Of a stretch of 20,118 bases of DNA, positions 1-7,167 are shown in pieces. The stretch comes from Rhizobacter sp. (GTDB lineage Bacteria > Pseudomonadota > Gammaproteobacteria > Burkholderiales > Burkholderiaceae_C). The notes under the pieces were generated by a model. That model did no database searches and was not told the DNA's origin. It saw only the letters and a program-made list of their open reading frames with translations. Where the stretch lies: positions 1 to 20,118 of the forward strand of contig JANYBE010000021.1 in assembly GCA_025360945.1 (NCBI GenBank). The letters are read 5' to 3'. How positions within the stretch are numbered: the first letter of the stretch is position 1; every line of letters starts with the position of its first letter. The translations under genes were made by a program, and so were the position numbers.

Positions 1-73
1 GAACAGGACAGTGAAACGCCTCAGCGCCGATGATAGTGCGGGTTCCCGTGTGAAAGTAGGACATTGTCAGGCT
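1..73 (+). rRNA. rrf: 5S ribosomal RNA, 3' portion (5' end outside window)
   Basis: The first ~73 bases match the 3' two-thirds of a proteobacterial 5S rRNA: GAACaggacagtgaaacg near the start, GCGCCGATGATAGTG in the middle, GTGTGAAAGTAGG, and the closing CAGGC that pairs with the missing 5' strand. A strong intrinsic terminator follows, as expected at the end of an rrn operon. The exact 3' end is estimated to within a few bases. The apparent ORF across this stretch is not a gene. Confidence 0.93.
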
Positions 74-83
74 ACTATTAGAG

Positions 84-112
84 AAGCCCTCGTCGAAAGA
101 CGAGGGCTTTTC
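84..112 (+). terminator. Intrinsic terminator of the rRNA operon
   Basis: A perfect 11-bp stem (84-94 with 99-109) closes a GAAA tetraloop and runs into TTTT. It lies about 10 bases after the 5S rRNA end and is a textbook Rho-independent terminator for the plus-strand rRNA transcript. The MBL-fold gene on the other strand ends at 130, so read-through toward it would be antisense. Confidence 0.93.
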
Positions 113-129
113 GCTTTGGAGCCGCATAT

Positions 130-1053
130 TCAGTTATTGCGGACTATTCCATCGGCAACGGATATGGCTCCTGACGCAGCCAGATTGCCAAGTAGAGCGC
201 GGCACCAGGAGGCAAACGCCGTCGCCTGGAAATGCAAGTGATGCGCCAGGTGCATATAGGGCGTCTCGCCCAGCCACTCCATCAAATCGGCCGTTGGCAC
301 TTGCTGCACCTCCAGCAAATGAAACTTGATTAGGACCTTGGCTGCATGCTGCGCGTGTTGCGAGGGATCGGCAACGAAACGATCGAGCCGGCGATACGCG
401 CGGCCGATCGCCTCGGTCGCGCTCTGAAATGGCCTGCCGTGACCCGGAATCACCCATTGAACCGGCAAAGTGCTCAACAGATCGAGTGTCGCACGGACAT
501 CGTCGAAAGCATTCGCACCTTCGAGTTCCGGAAAGACGACGCCGAAACCGTTTTCCCACAGCGCATCGGCCGAGATCAGCAGCTGAAGCTCTGGCTCATA
601 GAGCACCAACGATTCCGGGTCATGACCTGGCGCCGCAAGCGCTTGCCAGGACCGTGATCCGCACCGGACCTCGCAACCGGCCTGGATGGATTCGGTACGC
701 CTGAATCGCGGGCAATGCTGACTGGTCGCGCGGTAACTCAGCTTTTCCTCATCCCACTCGTCGACTTTGGTCGCCTCACCGGCGGGGACAGCGATCGAGC
801 AGGCAAATTCGGCCTGAAGCGCATGGTTACCACCACAGTGGTCCGAGTGCAGATGGGTGTTGAGTAGTCGCTCCAGCGGCCGCGAGCCCAGCGCTCGCCG
901 AACCAGAGACACAGTCTGTGCCGCATGGGTGTGGAAGCCCGAATCGACCAGTGTCGATCCATGCGAGTCGTTTCCTGTGAACAACACGTTGTTCGATGAC
1001 AGCCAGCCGCGCTCGAACACTGTCAGGCCCGCGATTTCGAAAAGTCGATTCAT
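130..1053 (-). CDS. MBL-fold metallo-hydrolase
   Basis: This 307-aa protein is a metallo-beta-lactamase-fold hydrolase, probably cytoplasmic because no signal peptide is visible. The family signature THLHSDH is at residues 66-72 (His67, His69, Asp71, His72). Further metal ligands are His144 (APGHD), Asp163 (SADALW) and His205 (PGHGRP), so the dinuclear site looks complete. The C-terminal ~90 residues are helical, as in thioesterase-like or glyoxalase-II-like members that use this region as a substrate lid. The start ATG overlaps the stop of the upstream FFLE gene (ATGA, 1050-1053) and AGGA sits about 7 nt before it, so the two are probably translationally coupled. The substrate cannot be told from sequence. 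Confidence 0.9.
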   Translation of the reverse strand: MNRLFEIAGLTVFERGWLSSNNVLFTGNDSHGSTLVDSGFHTHAAQTVSLVRRALGSRPLERLLNTHLHSDHCGGNHALQAEFACSIAVPAGEATKVDEWDEEKLSYRATSQHCPRFRRTESIQAGCEVRCGSRSWQALAAPGHDPESLVLYEPELQLLISADALWENGFGVVFPELEGANAFDDVRATLDLLSTLPVQWVIPGHGRPFQSATEAIGRAYRRLDRFVADPSQHAQHAAKVLIKFHLLEVQQVPTADLMEWLGETPYMHLAHHLHFQATAFASWCRALLGNLAASGAISVADGIVRNN

Positions 1054-1838
1054 GACGATGTCCTAGGGATGCAGTCGCGACGATACCCGCCCTCGATTGC
1101 TACCGAAGTCGCCGGAAGGCTGGCGAGTGCCTGCTTGGTCGTACTGACCGACTCGGTGTCGCTGGCATCGGCGAGGAATAACGAAGAAGCGAGTGCCCGC
1201 TCCCTTGCTGCGACAAGCCTGATGAACTCCTGCGCACCTCTCATGGTTCGGAAGGTGTCAAAACCACTTTCAAGAAAGCCTTGCAACTGCGCCAGGCCCG
1301 CTATCTGCGCGGGTCGGCGCATCAGGCGCAGGCTGTTGCGCAGCAACGGCGCGCGGGTAAATTGATCGAGTCGCAATGCGACTTCCAGCGTGAGCAGGAT
1401 TTGGGACTCGCGGTCTTCAGCGCGACCGGTGGCCTGCCACGCACGGAGATAGTCGTGTGCCCTCACCTGTCCCTCGTCGAGGTGCACGGCCATGGCTGTG
1501 TCCAGCGCTTCGGACAGGGCATGCAAGCGAGCCAGCGTCGCTACGGTTTGAACGACGTCGCTCGGAAACAAGCGCACGAGTGCAGGCACGACGCGCGCAA
1601 ACTGCGTGTCGCGGCGGCTAAAGTCACTCGGGCCGTACAGCTCGTCCAGAAAGAAGCGAGCGGCCGCGCCATAGCGCGCCGTGACGAGCAGATCCGCATA
1701 GGTATGCGAGAAACGACGCTGCTGAAACTCCTTCAGCGCCGAAACCTTCGCAGTCAGCCCAGGCTCGCTCGCACGCAGTGCGCGCTCATCGGCCACGGCT
1801 TCCAGGTTCGCGAGAATCTCTGCGGCAGTGGCGTTCAT
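1050..1838 (-). CDS. FFLE-motif hypothetical protein
   Basis: This is a 262-aa, largely helical soluble protein. Residues 61-70 read RFFLDELYGP, a version of the FFLEELY motif that names a proteobacterial family of unknown function. It has no signal peptide or membrane segment. The frame is open to 1907, but the ATG at 1838 gives a natural N-terminus (MNATAAEILANLE); the extra 23 residues would be Pro/Arg-rich and reach the divergent hydrolase start at 1914. No clear Shine-Dalgarno sequence precedes 1838, so the start is moderately sure. The gene shares an ATGA overlap with the downstream MBL hydrolase, which suggests a joint role, but no function can be assigned. Confidence 0.82.
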   Translation of the reverse strand: MNATAAEILANLEAVADERALRASEPGLTAKVSALKEFQQRRFSHTYADLLVTARYGAAARFFLDELYGPSDFSRRDTQFARVVPALVRLFPSDVVQTVATLARLHALSEALDTAMAVHLDEGQVRAHDYLRAWQATGRAEDRESQILLTLEVALRLDQFTRAPLLRNSLRLMRRPAQIAGLAQLQGFLESGFDTFRTMRGAQEFIRLVAARERALASSLFLADASDTESVSTTKQALASLPATSVAIEGGYRRDCIPRTSS

Positions 1839-1913
1839 TCGAATACGGGGGACTGGGGCCTCCCAGTCTACCGGGCAGTGACCGGGGCGCCGAGCCACTG
1901 GTAGCATGCCGCG

Positions 1914-2861
1914 ATGCTGGCCCGTCTTCAGAAGCTGCTTGTCGTCGCGTTGCTGGTCTCAGCGACGATGTGGGCCGTCATCCTCACCTTGCTTGGCCAC
2001 CCGCAGTGGGGTGCATGCGTCGCGGTGCTGATCGTGCTCGGCTATGCCCTGTTCCTTGGCGTCGAGTTCGCGCTGCTGTACCTCATGCAGGAGTCGGGGC
2101 CAGCGCCGCGCGCCCGCCCGGGTCAGCTGCTGCGAGCGTGGTGGGGCGAAGTCGTCACCGCCCCGCAGGTGTTCTTCTGGCGACAGCCGTTCCGCTCCCA
2201 CGCCGAACCCGATCACATTCCTGATGGCGTCATCGGCCAGCGCAGCGTCGTATTCATCCATGGCTTCGTTTGCAACCGAGGCCTGTGGAACCCATGGATG
2301 CGCGAGTTGCGTGCTCGCAAGACACCATTCATCGCCGTCAATCTGGAGCCGCTGTTCGGCTCGATCGATCACTACCCGCGAATCATCGAAGTGGCGGTCG
2401 CGCGGCTCGAGGCGGCCACCGGACAGGCCGTGACACTGGTCGGGCACAGCATGGGCGGGCTGGCCATCCGCGCGTGGCTGCGGCAGTTCAATGCCGACGC
2501 GCGCGTGCATCGCGTCATCACGATTGGTAGCCCACACCAGGGCACCTGGCTCGCGCGCTACGGCCACACCGTCAATGGCCTGGAGATGCGTCTGCGCAGC
2601 CCTTGGTTGAGCGATCTGGCCGCCGCCGAGCCGGCCACGCGTGCGACACGCTTCACCTGCTTCTACGGGCATTGCGACAACATCGTATTCCCCGCCGCCT
2701 CGGGTACGCTGCCGGGTGCGCAGAATCTGCACGTGCCCGGCACGGCGCACGTGCAAATGGCTTTTCAGGCCGAGGTATTCAACGAGGTATGGCGCTGGCT
2801 GAGCACGCCGACTGACGCATCCAGGGCAGAGGCGGCCGCCCTCGCGACGCCGGCCCGGTAG
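1914..2861 (+). CDS. Membrane-anchored alpha/beta hydrolase (lipase-like)
   Basis: This 315-aa protein has two N-terminal hydrophobic segments (about residues 7-27 and 34-57) followed by an alpha/beta-hydrolase domain. The oxyanion-hole motif FIHGF is at 115-119 and the nucleophile elbow GHSMGG at 177-182 puts the catalytic Ser at 179. Asp255 (GHCDNIVFP) and His279 (GTAHVQM) are well placed to complete the triad. The layout is that of triacylglycerol-lipase or PGAP1-like hydrolases tethered to the inner membrane; the substrate is unknown. It is divergent from the FFLE gene across 75 bp, with only a weak ribosome-binding site. Its 3' end overlaps the convergent membrane-protein gene by 97 bp, so the last ~32 codons are also coding on the other strand. 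Confidence 0.9.
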   Translation: MLARLQKLLVVALLVSATMWAVILTLLGHPQWGACVAVLIVLGYALFLGVEFALLYLMQESGPAPRARPGQLLRAWWGEVVTAPQVFFWRQPFRSHAEPDHIPDGVIGQRSVVFIHGFVCNRGLWNPWMRELRARKTPFIAVNLEPLFGSIDHYPRIIEVAVARLEAATGQAVTLVGHSMGGLAIRAWLRQFNADARVHRVITIGSPHQGTWLARYGHTVNGLEMRLRSPWLSDLAAAEPATRATRFTCFYGHCDNIVFPAASGTLPGAQNLHVPGTAHVQMAFQAEVFNEVWRWLSTPTDASRAEAAALATPAR

Positions 2862-3589
2862 GCCATCCAGCCGACCACCAAGGCGCAGCCCAGGTGCATC
2901 AGCGTGTGGCCGCTGATCCACCCGCTTGCATGGAAGATCGGCGCGTCGGCGAGCGCGAGCAGCTTCGAGATCGCGTATAGCACGAGGGCGATCCACCAGT
3001 CCGAGCCACGCGTTTGCGTGCCCGGCAAGCGAAGCACGGCAATCGGGATCAACAGCAGCGGGATTGACTCGATCAGCAGCAGTGCGCGCAGATCGGCATG
3101 CCCTTGGTGTTGCCCGACATACGCGGTCGCTGCGCCCGTTAGAAGGACTGCGATCGTGGCACACACACACACAGAGCCGGAGCCGAAACGCGCGTCCACG
3201 CGCTCGGCGAGCAAACCCAGGGCGAGCAGCACGAATGCGCAGGCCTGACAGGCGCGCGAGGCGACCAGCTGCGCGTCGCTCGGCGCTGCGTGATAAATCG
3301 CCGCAGCGAACGCCGCCGCCATCACCCACAGGTGAAAGCCTTGCAAGGGGCGCCGCAGTGCACGCGGCCAGGCACTGATGCGCGTCGCGCACCAGCCCCA
3401 CACCGCGAGCCAAAAAACGAGCAGATTGACTAGCACATTGGCGGTGTTCGGTATGTGCATCCACGAGCGGCCGTCGGCGTATTCATGAACGTGCGCGCCA
3501 GTCGGCAGCGGGCCCCAGGCCAGCAGGCCCAGCGCAACGAACAGCAAAAGGGTCGCGAGCAAAGTGAGCGCGCCGCGCCTGCTGCTCAT
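2765..3589 (-). CDS. Ceramidase-like (CREST-type) integral membrane protein
   Basis: This 274-aa protein has about seven hydrophobic segments. The pattern YHAAP (His100) followed near the C-terminus by SGHTLMHLG (His228, His232) resembles the CREST superfamily (alkaline ceramidases, Per1, PAQR receptors), where these histidines bind metal. Bacterial members usually have an Asp-Arg pair in the segment after YHA; here the likely position reads Ser-Arg (111-112), so activity may be altered. The frame is open to a GTG at 3670, but the ATG at 3589 puts a transmembrane helix directly after a short Arg-containing N-terminus and is preferred. A (CA)7 run at 3160-3173 lies inside the gene. The assignment rests on motifs only; a plain multi-pass protein of unknown function is the alternative. 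Confidence 0.78.
   Translation of the reverse strand: MSSRRGALTLLATLLLFVALGLLAWGPLPTGAHVHEYADGRSWMHIPNTANVLVNLLVFWLAVWGWCATRISAWPRALRRPLQGFHLWVMAAAFAAAIYHAAPSDAQLVASRACQACAFVLLALGLLAERVDARFGSGSVCVCATIAVLLTGAATAYVGQHQGHADLRALLLIESIPLLLIPIAVLRLPGTQTRGSDWWIALVLYAISKLLALADAPIFHASGWISGHTLMHLGCALVVGWMAYRAGVARAAASALDASVGVLSQRHTSLNTSA
3160..3173. repeat. (CA)7 dinucleotide microsatellite inside a CDS
   Basis: Seven uninterrupted CA units lie within the ceramidase-like gene, where the opposite strand encodes alternating Val-Cys. Loss or gain of one unit would shift the frame near residue 140 of 274. Confidence 0.9.
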
Positions 3590-3630
3590 CGTGTCGTACA
3601 CGTCGATGACCGAACTGTGCTGGTTTCCAC

Positions 3631-3658
3631 GGCCCGCAGTGTCTGCGTCGCGCGGGCC
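3631..3658 (-). other. Stem-loop between PheC-like and ceramidase-like genes
   Basis: A 7-bp GC-only inverted repeat (GGCCCGC at 3631-3637, GCGGGCC at 3652-3658) with a 14-nt loop lies in the 125-bp gap after the PheC-like gene. There is no T-run on either side, so it is not a standard intrinsic terminator. It may mark the end of the hpd transcript or be chance. Confidence 0.3.
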
Positions 3659-3714
3659 TCCCGCAATCACCCAAAGGAGCGCCCGGGGTCAGCAGATCCG
3701 CCAAGCCAAGTCGT

Positions 3715-4500
3715 TCACCGCAACCACTTGTCCACGGTACGCTGGTACTCGCCGGTTGCCTTGGCCAGGTGCAGCCATTGATCGACGAAGGATTTCATCA
3801 CTGCATCGTTGCGTGGCAGCAGCCAGGCCATCTCGCCATATTGCAGCGGCGTGTCGGGGTTGACGGCGCACAGGCCGGGCTTGAGCTTTTGCTGTGTCAG
3901 CGCCTCGGCCGCTTCGGTCACGAACACATCGGCGCGCTTTGCAAGGATCTCGTCGAAGATCGTCAGGTTCTCGGGGTGGATCGTCAGCGTCGCGGTTTTG
4001 AAGTTGGCCTTCGCGAAACGTTCGTTGCTGCCGCCCGGGTTCGCGATCACGCGAACGCCGGCCTTATCGATCGTGGCCACGCTCTGGTACTTGGCGACGT
4101 CGTCGCAGCGTACGATCGGCGTCTTGCCGTTGACCATGTACGCGTTGCTGAAGAACGCGCGCTTCTGGCGCTCGGTAGTGACTGAGATGCCACCGATGGC
4201 GATCTCGCACTTGCCGGCGCTGAAGTCGGGCATCAGGTTGGCCCAGCTGGTTTTAACGACTTCGAGCTTGGCGCCCATCGCATTCGCAAGGGACTGCGCC
4301 AGATCGATGTCGATGCCCTCGTAGCCGTTGTCCGGCTTGAGGAAGCTGAACGGCTTGTAGTCGCCCGGAGTGCACGCGCGCAGCACGCCAGCCTTCATCA
4401 CGGTGTCGAGCGCCGACTCGGCGTTCGACTGGGCCTGCACAGCGGCGCCGCACGCGGTCAATGCGACGCACAGCACCCCACGCGAAAGAATCTCAACCAT
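3715..4500 (-). CDS. PheC-like periplasmic protein (cyclohexadienyl dehydratase / SBP family 3)
   Basis: This 261-aa exported protein has the family-3 solute-binding fold, but its motifs track cyclohexadienyl dehydratase (PheC): GDYKPFSF (46-53), GGISVT plus ERQK, NGKTPIV (124-130) and NPGGSNERFA (154-163). Compared from memory with Pseudomonas aeruginosa PheC, Lys126 and Glu199 fall at the positions of the lysine and the glutamate reported as catalytic there. PheC turns prephenate into phenylpyruvate or arogenate into phenylalanine. The N-terminus fits a signal peptide cut after VQA (about residue 23), although LTAC at 14-17 also resembles a lipobox. The ATG has a GGAG 8 nt upstream. It lies 22 bp downstream of hpd on the same strand, and no permease gene is nearby, which favours an enzyme over a transporter subunit. 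An amino-acid-binding protein remains possible. Confidence 0.85.
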   Translation of the reverse strand: MVEILSRGVLCVALTACGAAVQAQSNAESALDTVMKAGVLRACTPGDYKPFSFLKPDNGYEGIDIDLAQSLANAMGAKLEVVKTSWANLMPDFSAGKCEIAIGGISVTTERQKRAFFSNAYMVNGKTPIVRCDDVAKYQSVATIDKAGVRVIANPGGSNERFAKANFKTATLTIHPENLTIFDEILAKRADVFVTEAAEALTQQKLKPGLCAVNPDTPLQYGEMAWLLPRNDAVMKSFVDQWLHLAKATGEYQRTVDKWLR

Positions 4501-4522
4501 GCTTACTCCAGTCTGCCGGGGT

Positions 4523-5647
4523 TCATCGAGCGCCAGTCTCGGGCTCGGCCTTCAGGACACCGCGTCGGACCTGATCGAGTTCGATACTCTCAAATAATGC
4601 GCGGAAGTTGCCCTCGCCGAAACCCTGATCACCCTTGCGCTGGATGATCTCGAAGAAGATCGGCCCAATCACGGTCTGCGTGAAGATCTGCAACAGCAGT
4701 TCGTTCGGCGCACCCTGGTGCGTCGCGCCGTCGATGAGGATGCGCAGACGCTTGAGTTCGTCCAGGTTCTCGCCGTGGTTCGGCAAGCGCCGGTTGACGA
4801 GGTCGTAGTAGGTCGCAATCGTGTCCTGAAACAGCACCCCGCGCATACGCATGGCGTCTACCGTGGCGTAGATGTCGTCGGTGCCCATCGCGATGTGCTG
4901 GATCCCTTCGCCGTGGTACAGGTCCAGGTACTCGGCGATTTGGCTCTTGTCGTCCGAACTCTCGTTGATCGGGATGCGTATCTTGCCGCACGGGCTCGTC
5001 ATCGCCTTGCTCTTCAGGCCGGTGAGTTTGCCTTCAATATCGAAGTAACGCACCTCGCGGAAATTGAACAGCCGCTCGTAAAAGTCGGCCCACTCCTTCA
5101 TGCGGCCACGGTGCACGTTGTGCGTCAAGTGGTCGATGTAGGTCAATCCAAAGCCCTTCGGGGCGGCTGGCGCTGCGGCGATCGGCACGAAGTCGACGTC
5201 GTAAATGCTGATGTTGCCGATCGCACCGGTGGCCGCGGCATTCTTGCCGTGCCAGCGGTCGACGAAGTAGATCAGGCTGTCGCCGATCCCCTTTATCGCC
5301 GGGATGTTCAACTCCATCGGCCCGGTGTGGTTGTCGAAGCCCCAGGCACCGAGTTCGAGCGCACGTTCGTAGGCCTGCTTCGCGTCCGTTACACGGAAGG
5401 CCATCGCGCACACGCTTGGGCCGTGCTGGCGCGCGAAGCGCTGCGCGAACGAGTTCGGTTCGGCGTTGATGATGTAGTTCACCTCGCCCTGGCGGTACAA
5501 CGTGACGTTCTTGGTGCGGTGCTTCGCGATCGGCGTGAAGCCCATGGTCTCGAACTGTTGGCCTAGCGCCACCGGGTCGGGCGCGGCGTACTCGACGAAC
5601 TCGAAGCCGTCGGTGCCCATCGGGTTGTCCCAGGGAGTGAATTGCAT
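4523..5647 (-). CDS. hpd: 4-hydroxyphenylpyruvate dioxygenase
   Basis: This cytoplasmic non-haem iron enzyme converts 4-hydroxyphenylpyruvate and O2 to homogentisate and CO2, the second step of tyrosine breakdown. The 374 aa form two vicinal-oxygen-chelate domains. The iron ligands are visible: His173 in DHLTHNV, His251 in GIQHIAM and Glu333 in FFEIIQRKG. The C-terminal gate helix region QGFGEGNFRALFESIE (341-356) is typical. Length is normal for the family. The ATG at 5647 is preceded by GGAGA. The PheC-like gene follows after 22 bp, probably in the same transcript, and an Lrp/AsnC gene diverges across a 116-bp promoter region. Homogentisate dioxygenase is not in the window. Confidence 0.96.
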   Translation of the reverse strand: MQFTPWDNPMGTDGFEFVEYAAPDPVALGQQFETMGFTPIAKHRTKNVTLYRQGEVNYIINAEPNSFAQRFARQHGPSVCAMAFRVTDAKQAYERALELGAWGFDNHTGPMELNIPAIKGIGDSLIYFVDRWHGKNAAATGAIGNISIYDVDFVPIAAAPAAPKGFGLTYIDHLTHNVHRGRMKEWADFYERLFNFREVRYFDIEGKLTGLKSKAMTSPCGKIRIPINESSDDKSQIAEYLDLYHGEGIQHIAMGTDDIYATVDAMRMRGVLFQDTIATYYDLVNRRLPNHGENLDELKRLRILIDGATHQGAPNELLLQIFTQTVIGPIFFEIIQRKGDQGFGEGNFRALFESIELDQVRRGVLKAEPETGAR

Positions 5648-5660
5648 ACCCGTCTCCAGT

Positions 5661-5704
5661 CAGTTTGGCGTGACCGAAACTGTAGGGTGGCGCCCCCGCA
5701 GTTT
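5661..5704. promoter_or_regulatory. CAGTTT inverted/direct repeats upstream of hpd (candidate operator)
   Basis: CAGTTT occurs at 5661-5666 and 5699-5704, with its inverse AAACTG at 5677-5682. This gives a 6-bp inverted repeat with a 10-bp spacer followed by a second one with a 16-bp spacer. The cluster lies 14-57 bp upstream of the hpd start codon, between hpd and the divergent Lrp-family gene, and could bind that regulator. This is pattern evidence only. Confidence 0.35.
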
Positions 5705-5738
5705 TTTTGCAAGTTCTGGCGCCAATTCGCTGTTTGAC

Positions 5739-5751
5739 GCATGAAATATGC
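5739..5751. promoter_or_regulatory. Palindrome upstream of the Lrp/AsnC gene (candidate autoregulatory site)
   Basis: GCAT-GAAAT-ATGC is a 13-bp inverted repeat with an AT-rich centre, 12 bp before the regulator's start codon. Lrp-family proteins often bind about 15-bp AT-centred palindromes and repress their own gene, so the position is suggestive. No binding data exist here. Confidence 0.4.
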
Positions 5752-5763
5752 AAAATCCCAGTA

Positions 5764-6246
5764 ATGAAAAATGCACAGCAGCTGGATGCTATCGATCGGC
5801 GCATTCTTCGCGCGTTGCAAGCCGACGGCCGCATGATCTACGACGCCCTGGCCGCGCAGGTAAGCCTGTCGCCATCGGCCACGCTGCGCCGTGTCAAGCG
5901 GCTCGAAGAATCGGGTGTGATCGCGGGCTATGTGGCGCTGGTGTCACCCGAGCGCGTCGGCCTCGGCCTGACGGCCTATCTCAACGTGCGACTCGAAAAG
6001 CACTCCGAGGTCCACAAGCGCACGCCAATGGATCTTTTTCGCGCCGCGGTCCAGACCTGGCCCGAGGTCGTCGAGTGCGCGGCGCTGACCGGCGAGATGG
6101 ACTTCCTGCTGCGCGTCGTCGTGCAGGACATGGCGCATTACTCGCGCTTCATCATGGACACGCTGCTCAAGCACCCGAGCGTCGAGGACTGCAAGACCAG
6201 CTTCGTGCTGGACCGGGTCAAGAACACGACGGCTGTGCCGGTGTGA
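5764..6246 (+). CDS. Lrp/AsnC family transcriptional regulator
   Basis: This 160-aa protein has the full Lrp/AsnC layout: an N-terminal winged helix-turn-helix (LDAIDRRILRALQADGR, then recognition helix LSPSATLRRVKRLEESG at 35-51) and a C-terminal RAM domain with the GEMDFLL motif typical of ligand binding and oligomerisation. The start ATG at 5764 is chosen because LDxxDRRIL normally sits within ten residues of the N-terminus; the frame is open to a TTG at 5707, which would run through the promoter. No strong Shine-Dalgarno sequence is seen. Its divergent position next to hpd and the PheC-like gene makes control of aromatic amino-acid breakdown likely, perhaps with tyrosine or phenylalanine as effector. 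That is inference. Confidence 0.93.
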   Translation: MKNAQQLDAIDRRILRALQADGRMIYDALAAQVSLSPSATLRRVKRLEESGVIAGYVALVSPERVGLGLTAYLNVRLEKHSEVHKRTPMDLFRAAVQTWPEVVECAALTGEMDFLLRVVVQDMAHYSRFIMDTLLKHPSVEDCKTSFVLDRVKNTTAVPV

Positions 6247-6248
6247 GC

Positions 6249-7094
6249 TCAGATACCGCGCACCAGCTGCAGCGTCGCGTCGGTTGACAGATTCAGCAAC
6301 GTCGCGATGTCGCTCACATCGTCCGGGATGGCCGCGTTGTTCCAGTCTTGCGCGGTGTGACGCGCCAGTCGCAGCGCCAGCATCACGGTGCGCACGCTGG
6401 CGTCGTCGGCGTGGCGCTCGTCGCTGATGCGGATCAGCAGTTCGGGTAGCCGCCAGGCTTTCATCAGCGATTGCTGCAGGTCGGGCAGTTCGACATTCAG
6501 CACCGCGAGCTGTGCGACGCTCGAACGCAGCGTCGAGTCGGCCCGCTGCGCATCGCGGATTCGCAGCGCCAAGGCCGGTGCATGGCACCACAGCAGCAGC
6601 TCGGCGAAGTCGTGTAGCAACGCCGCAGCGTGAATCACCGCCGCGTCGTGGTCCATTCGGTGCACCGCAAAGCCGAGCGCGAAGTTCGCGCCGCGGTGCG
6701 CGCGGCGCATCGTGTCGGTCAGTCCGGCGAGCGCTTCGGGTACATCGGCAAGCCGCTCCTCCACCGTCGGTTGCGGGCCGAAGGCGTTGAAGAATGGTGA
6801 GATGCCCATCAGCACCAGAGCCGCGGTGACCGTCTCGGTGTCGGTCACGACGCGGCTGCTGCGGTGAGCGGCCACATGGGCCATCACCTTCAACGTCATC
6901 AGCGGGTCGCCCGAGATCATCTCGCCGATGCTGTTGGCGTCGACCTGGTCTTCGTTCAGGCGCAAGGCTTCGAGCGATTCGGCCGTTTGCGCCAGCACCG
7001 GGATCTCGGCGGCGCGGAAATGCATCGTCCATGCGGCGAGATCGCGCAGGGGCTGGGTGAGCCTGGGCCCGGTGGGAGCGGCGGGACTCGTCAT
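6249..7094 (-). CDS. HDOD domain-containing protein
   Basis: This 281-aa soluble protein spans an HDOD domain, a relative of HD-type phosphohydrolases used in bacterial signalling. Visible family features are an IPVL motif near 31-34, ISGDPLMTLKVMAHVA (60-75), ALVLMGISPFFN and HAAALLHDFAELLLW (155-169), with a His-Asp pair at 161-162. Most HDOD proteins lack the full metal site and serve as regulatory or scaffold proteins, often tied to cyclic-di-GMP, motility or stress. Nothing adjacent narrows the role. It converges with the Lrp gene, the stops only 2 bp apart. The ribosome-binding site is weak, and the first ~12 residues are low-complexity, so the start is less certain. Confidence 0.88.
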   Translation of the reverse strand: MTSPAAPTGPRLTQPLRDLAAWTMHFRAAEIPVLAQTAESLEALRLNEDQVDANSIGEMISGDPLMTLKVMAHVAAHRSSRVVTDTETVTAALVLMGISPFFNAFGPQPTVEERLADVPEALAGLTDTMRRAHRGANFALGFAVHRMDHDAAVIHAAALLHDFAELLLWCHAPALALRIRDAQRADSTLRSSVAQLAVLNVELPDLQQSLMKAWRLPELLIRISDERHADDASVRTVMLALRLARHTAQDWNNAAIPDDVSDIATLLNLSTDATLQLVRGI

Positions 7095-7167
7095 CGTGAG
7101 GTCAAGCGGATCACAGTGATTGGCTTATCGGCGCAACGCGCACAAGGCTTGAGTTCGCGCTCGTTCG

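Noticed and set aside
1959..3464. 501-aa minus-strand frame across the hydrolase and membrane-protein genes
   Set aside because: Composition is Arg/Ala/Asp-rich with no domain; the alpha/beta hydrolase and the membrane protein explain both strands.
5944..7032. 362-aa minus-strand frame spanning the Lrp and HDOD genes
   Set aside because: It is an Arg/Asp-rich shadow in another frame of the HDOD gene; both real genes have strong domain motifs.
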